In this document: one piece after another, positions 63,945-64,000 of the stretch
How the letters are laid out: every line of letters begins with the position of its first letter
How positions within the stretch are numbered: the stretch's first letter is position 1
DNA from: Flavilitoribacter nigricans DSM 23189 = NBRC 102662
GTDB taxonomy: Bacteria; Bacteroidota; Bacteroidia; Chitinophagales; Saprospiraceae
Assembly: GCF_002646595.1 (NCBI RefSeq)
Contig: NZ_PDUD01000001.1
Coordinates: forward strand, 476,288 to 540,287
Length of the DNA stretch: 64,000 bases
Reading direction: 5' to 3'
Notes under the pieces: model-generated
Told to the model about the DNA's origin: nothing
Database searches by the model: none
The model's input: the letters and a program-made list of their open reading frames with translations, nothing else
Made by a program: the position numbers and the translations under genes

Positions 63945-64000
63945 GAATGCAGGCTTGACCGAAAGTCAGCGAAAACAGATCAAAGCACTGTATAAAGCTG
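63882..64000 (+). mobile_element. Left end of a probable IS481-family insertion sequence
   Basis: The candidate terminus starts with TGT at 63882, the usual end of this family, 49 bases before a transposase-like start codon. The right end, the matching inverted repeat and any target duplication lie outside the window. Confidence 0.45.
63931..64000 (+). CDS. Probable IS481-family transposase, N-terminus only
   Basis: 23 codons are visible from the ATG at 63931 to the window edge without a stop. The beginning, MGLHKNAGLTESQRK, resembles the HKNA-x-LT-x-x-x-R start of IS481-family transposases, which lead into a helix-turn-helix and later a DDE integrase core. The start overlaps the end of the truncated P-loop frame by 14 bases. 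The call rests on a short stretch only. Confidence 0.45.
   Translation, partial: MGLHKNAGLTESQRKQIKALYKA

Larger units (their letters stand above)
56032..64000 (+). mobile_element. Left part of an integrative element in tRNA-Pro, continuing past the window
   Basis: The boundaries are inferred. The left end is the tRNA-Pro fragment, followed by a tyrosine recombinase, an excisionase-like gene, an AbiE toxin-antitoxin pair, regulators and a DnaA-C-like protein. Base composition is the most AT-rich of the window. Because the tRNA is on the minus strand, the intact copy and right end must lie to the right, beyond 64000. No relaxase or conjugation gene is visible yet, so it may be an ICE, an IME or a prophage-like island. 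Confidence 0.8.

Overview
The window looks like a chromosome segment of a Bacteroidota bacterium, most likely of the Saprospiria/Lewinella type. The evidence is a SusC/SusD pair, a hybrid two-component regulator with an AraC-type output domain, several proteins ending in type IX secretion (T9SS) sorting domains, many lipoproteins, a CRTAC1-like FG-GAP/ASPIC lipoprotein, and start codons with almost no Shine-Dalgarno sequences. By eye, base composition is GC-rich from 1 to about 46.8 kb, clearly more AT-rich from about 47 kb, and most AT-rich after 56 kb.

Region 1 (1-15.8 kb) is catabolic and envelope metabolism. It holds a fumarylacetoacetase-fold hydratase (cut by the window edge), an exported serine hydrolase, a single-chain iron-sulfur L-serine dehydratase, a GH78 alpha-L-rhamnosidase lipoprotein, a Tat-exported class V aminotransferase, a CotH-like secreted protein, an outer-membrane barrel, a conserved lipoprotein split by an in-frame TAA, a small secreted protein, two tandem rhamnogalacturonan-acetylesterase-like SGNH enzymes, and a membrane-anchored class III nucleotide cyclase. 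The rhamnosidase and the two esterases suggest use of pectin (rhamnogalacturonan).

Region 2 (15.8-41.2 kb) starts with a propeller/gamma-glutamyltransferase fusion. A polysaccharide-utilisation-like locus follows: hybrid regulator, TonB-C-like protein, T9SS glycosidase-like protein, SusC, SusD, FG-GAP/ASPIC lipoprotein, PKD lipoprotein, and a second, closely similar T9SS glycosidase-like protein. A conserved 58-bp block lies upstream of both the regulator gene and susC and is a candidate operator.

Region 3 (41.2-49.9 kb) holds a DUF3237 protein, a 1612-residue T9SS protein with alternating cysteine-rich modules and a roughly 20-copy acidic pentapeptide tract, gene debris, and a leucine-rich-repeat T9SS protein.

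Region 4 (50.0-55.8 kb) encodes a 1617-residue DEDD exonuclease-RecQ-UvrD/Rep fusion with two complete-looking helicase engines, followed by a secreted DNase I-like protein.

Region 5 (56.0-64.0 kb and beyond) is an integrative element in a tRNA-Pro(UGG) gene. The left junction keeps only the 3' half of the tRNA, with the tRNA's own terminator stranded beside it. The element then carries a tyrosine recombinase, an excisionase-like protein, an AbiEi/AbiEii toxin-antitoxin pair with an inverted-repeat operator, divergent regulators with shared operator-like repeats, a DnaA-domain-IV-like protein and several unknown proteins. Near the window end a P-loop gene appears to be cut by an IS481-like insertion sequence. 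The most system-like novelty candidates are the triple nuclease/helicase fusion and the defence-carrying tRNA-Pro element beside it.
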